Shown in pieces: positions 62,140 to 64,000 of a stretch of 64,000 nt of DNA. The position numbers were made by a program, and so were the translations under genes. The notes beneath the pieces were generated by a model. It did not search any database. It had not been told where the DNA came from and was given only the letters and a program-made list of their open reading frames with translations. Each line of letters begins with the position of its first letter. The stretch's first letter is position 1. This DNA comes from JACKII01 sp965202745 (GTDB lineage: Bacteria; Pseudomonadota; Alphaproteobacteria; Bin95): positions 1 to 64,000 of the forward strand of contig CBDBCB010000014.1 of assembly GCA_965202745.1 (NCBI GenBank). Direction: 5' to 3'.

Positions 62140-63225
62140 CTATGCGCTTGGCTGACCATAGTGCCGGGCCACATTATCCGGGTAACTTCGGCTGAAATAG
62201 TTCCAGAGCTGTTCCCCGTAAACCGCAGGCTTGTGGCGGCTTGCCATATCACCGATGCCCGCTTCGGTTTCCTCCTTCAATGCCATGTAACCCGCCGTTT
62301 GATGCCGGGGGCTGGCATCGACGGCAGCGGCGAAGGCTGAACCAAGAGGCACGGGCTCCAGCGTGGTATCCAACGAGGGTCCGTGGAAATAACCGACAGA
62401 GTAACGCTCCTCTGCCGTGACGACACGATGCGGCGTGGCAATGAAGTAGTTGCCGCTCATGCCCTGCAGCATCTCGCCCAGATTAATCACGAATGTTTCC
62501 GGCACGTTCGGCACCGGAATCCAGCCGCCCGCTGCGTTCTGCACCTGCAGGCCTGCGGTCTTTCCCGCCGCCATGATCGTCAGAAAACCGGTATCGTGGT
62601 GCGCGTTGACGCCGAACTCACCCTCGGGTGTCGGCGGATAATGAATGATCTTGGTCAACGACATGCGTTTGTCGCCGAAGCGGTGGTCAAAATGCTCCGG
62701 TTCCAGATCCAGGCCCATGGCGAGCACGGCCATCAGTTCCTCGGCTAAACCACCCATTTCGGCGAACCACCGGTTCATCGTGCTTCGAAAACCGGGCAGC
62801 ACCTCTTCCGGCAACCACTGGTTCGGCCCCAACAGCCGCAGGTAGGCAGGCTCAACTGACAGAGCAAGCGGCGTGTGCTCGGACCAAAGGTCGATCTGTT
62901 CGCGAATATCGGGCCGGTTGTTGGTCAGCTCCGTGCCCACGGATTCCCAGCCGCGGAAATGGCGGGACTGTTGCTTGTCGATCAGTGCCTTTTCCCGGTC
63001 CGACAAGGCAAAAAAGCGTTCGGAATAGCCGAACACGCTATCAACCAACGACCAATCCAGCCCAGGCACCTTCAGCAGCATAAAGCCAACATGATGGCAG
63101 ATTTCCCGGATCTCGTTGGCGAAATGCTGGCGCTCTTCTGCCGAACCGCACTGCCAACGGGCAAAGTCCACCTGGGGAATCTCAGAGAAATCGCCGGAAC
63201 CGGGGGCCACAGCCTGCCTCGCCAT
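62140..63225 (-). CDS. 2-oxoglutarate/Fe(II)-dependent oxygenase, isopenicillin N synthase-like
   Basis: The 361-residue protein from ATG 63225 (GGAG 11 nt upstream) has the DIOX_N segment FSEIPQVDFARW, EICHHVGFMLLKV and RHFRGWESVG. The catalytic core has NAHHDTGFLTIMA (H209-x-D211), ATPHRVV (H266) and RYSVGYF (Arg binding 2-oxoglutarate). These enzymes hydroxylate or desaturate small molecules; in bacteria this branch includes ethylene-forming-like and nucleoside/hydroxylase types, and no neighbour suggests a substrate. An upstream ATG at 63255 would add ten residues. Confidence 0.92.
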   Translation of the reverse strand: MARQAVAPGSGDFSEIPQVDFARWQCGSAEERQHFANEIREICHHVGFMLLKVPGLDWSLVDSVFGYSERFFALSDREKALIDKQQSRHFRGWESVGTELTNNRPDIREQIDLWSEHTPLALSVEPAYLRLLGPNQWLPEEVLPGFRSTMNRWFAEMGGLAEELMAVLAMGLDLEPEHFDHRFGDKRMSLTKIIHYPPTPEGEFGVNAHHDTGFLTIMAAGKTAGLQVQNAAGGWIPVPNVPETFVINLGEMLQGMSGNYFIATPHRVVTAEERYSVGYFHGPSLDTTLEPVPLGSAFAAAVDASPRHQTAGYMALKEETEAGIGDMASRHKPAVYGEQLWNYFSRSYPDNVARHYGQPSA

Positions 63226-63415
63226 CAAGGAACAACTCCACAGAGTTGGAGCCATAGGGGAAAAAATGCAACCGGGTAAACGCCAGGTTAACAGCGGCAT
63301 GCCACCGGTAAACGATTTTACTCGCAAGCTTTTTCCAGGGGTTTCGGCATTCCTTAAGCGCCCCTGGGTAGTGTTCCCCGCAGATCAGACAGGATGCGGC
63401 AACGGAACAACCCTC

Positions 63416-63889
63416 ATGACGGCTTCACCAGAAAATCACCAAGCGGGTGCGATCGATCCGGACACCATGCGGCGCGTCGAGGATGTCATCAAGCAATTGC
63501 GCTGGACCTATATCCGGGATTGGGCACCGGCCGCGATCGAAGAACTGGAAACCGCCAGCAGCAGCCTATGCCGGGCTGTCGCGGAAAATGATAGCGCCAC
63601 CGCGGGCGCGAATCAGGATGCGATCCTGCGGCTCACCCACGACATGAAAGGCCAGGCGGGCACGTTTGGACTGGAGCTGCTACAGGATTTTGCCGCCTCC
63701 CTCCACCATTTCGCCCAGAGCGAAAACCATTCGAAATCCCGGCAAGCTGATCTTTGCCGTGCCCACGTCACGGCCATGCGGACGGCGCTTTCCGATGTTT
63801 CCAGCCATCCCGATGGGGCGCTGGATACTCATTTGGAGCAGGAATTGCTCAACGGCCTGCGCAGACTGGCGCAAATGGGCTTCAACTAA
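63416..63889 (+). CDS. Histidine phosphotransfer (HPt) domain protein
   Basis: The 157-residue protein MTASPENHQAGAIDPDTMRRVEDVIKQLRWTYIRDWAPAAIEELETA carries the HPt signature LRLTHDMKGQAGTFGLELLQDFAASLH with phospho-accepting H75. It has a four-helix layout and no transmembrane or kinase domain. HPt proteins relay phosphate between hybrid kinases and response regulators; the partner genes are not in the window. The start is ATG 63416 without a strong ribosome-binding site (AACGGAAC), so an upstream start is possible. It is divergent from the 2OG oxygenase. Confidence 0.82.
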   Translation: MTASPENHQAGAIDPDTMRRVEDVIKQLRWTYIRDWAPAAIEELETASSSLCRAVAENDSATAGANQDAILRLTHDMKGQAGTFGLELLQDFAASLHHFAQSENHSKSRQADLCRAHVTAMRTALSDVSSHPDGALDTHLEQELLNGLRRLAQMGFN

Positions 63890-64000
63890 ACGGTCAGATA
63901 TCCAGATATGCGGCTCCGTCCGCTGAACGCCAACTTAACCTTTTTGTGACTTGGGGCGCTTAGCCCCTTCCCTTCCAGCGCGGCTCCTTATCTATAAAGG
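63890..64000. other. Right-edge sequence, no gene seen
   Basis: The last 111 bp contain a short hairpin (GGGGCGCTTAGCCCC at about 63953-63967) and no open frame with a start. A gene may begin beyond the window. Confidence 0.5.

Noticed and set aside
1..64000. Reassignment of TAG to a sense codon (for example pyrrolysine or Gln)
   Set aside because: About 16 of 41 intact genes end in TAG at the position where the family ends, often with another stop a few codons on, and the residues expected at internal TAG sites differ (Glu, Trp, Leu). Several TAG-bearing genes also have frameshifts. A single recoded residue does not fit.

Overview
The window is about 64 kb of moderately GC-rich DNA from an alphaproteobacterium. 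Lineage markers are HdaA, a four-gene general amino-acid ABC transporter of Aap type, a CC0125/CC1285-family lipoprotein, a DUF2066 protein, a VPLPA-CTERM-like sorting tail and a purM-purN cluster next to hdaA. I would place it near Rhodospirillales/Kiloniellales, but the sequence alone does not fix the genus. No rRNA, tRNA or CRISPR array was seen.

The dominant feature is gene decay. About 17 of some 60 genes are broken by frameshifts, in-frame stops, truncations or fusions, while their neighbours are intact. Broken loci include a flavin monooxygenase, a beta-helix protein, an AceE-like E1, an acyl-CoA dehydrogenase, a membrane patatin, a P450, an alpha/beta hydrolase, a thiolase, a soxS-soxR-soxT-like remnant, an acyltransferase, zntB and two secreted or lipoproteins. 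Three insertion elements are present: two IS256-type copies with perfect target duplications and one IS1595-type element with a restriction-modification-like passenger. The pattern suggests a genome early in reduction, as in a recent host-associated lineage. Uncorrected assembly indels are the main alternative for the frameshifts.

Layout. 1-14.5 kb: mostly decayed catabolic and redox genes around an intact TPP enzyme and an intact FMN monooxygenase. 14.6-21.9 kb: a peptide ABC transporter split into an ATPase pair (+) and a permease/binding-protein trio (-) that converge on an IS256 copy. 22.2-24.8 kb: PrpD family, NpdG-like reductase, NTF2-like. 24.8-30.4 kb: purN-purM (-), then DUF2066, AI-2E exporter family, hdaA and an SDR (+). 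30.4-34.2 kb: repeat-rich gap, VWA protein, large membrane protein. 34.3-39.7 kb: second IS256 copy, universal stress protein, dead hydrolase, tadA, enoyl reductase-like, rluB. 39.9-46.6 kb: rearranged zone with a thiolase-soxS fusion, soxR and soxT remnants, a small KGGKAR protein, the IS1595 element, an acyltransferase stump and dead zntB. 46.6-53.2 kb: aapJQMP (-), a LivJ-type binding protein (+) and ilvE (-). 53.5-64 kb: dead lipoprotein, a dimethylglycine/sarcosine dehydrogenase-like enzyme, tartrate/isopropylmalate dehydrogenase-like, RidA, dead secreted protein, CreA, DUF1289, hot-dog protein, M15-like, 2OG oxygenase and an HPt protein.

The most unexplained signal is a pair of homologous intergenic arrays (30649-30754 and 56765-56890). 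Each has an 11-bp-phased series of NTAAAC boxes running into a 44-nt block, 42/44 identical between copies, that carries inverted GTTTAG boxes. A second oddity is that all ten premature stops I could place in chromosomal (non-IS) genes are TAG, although TAG is also the commonest genuine terminator here.
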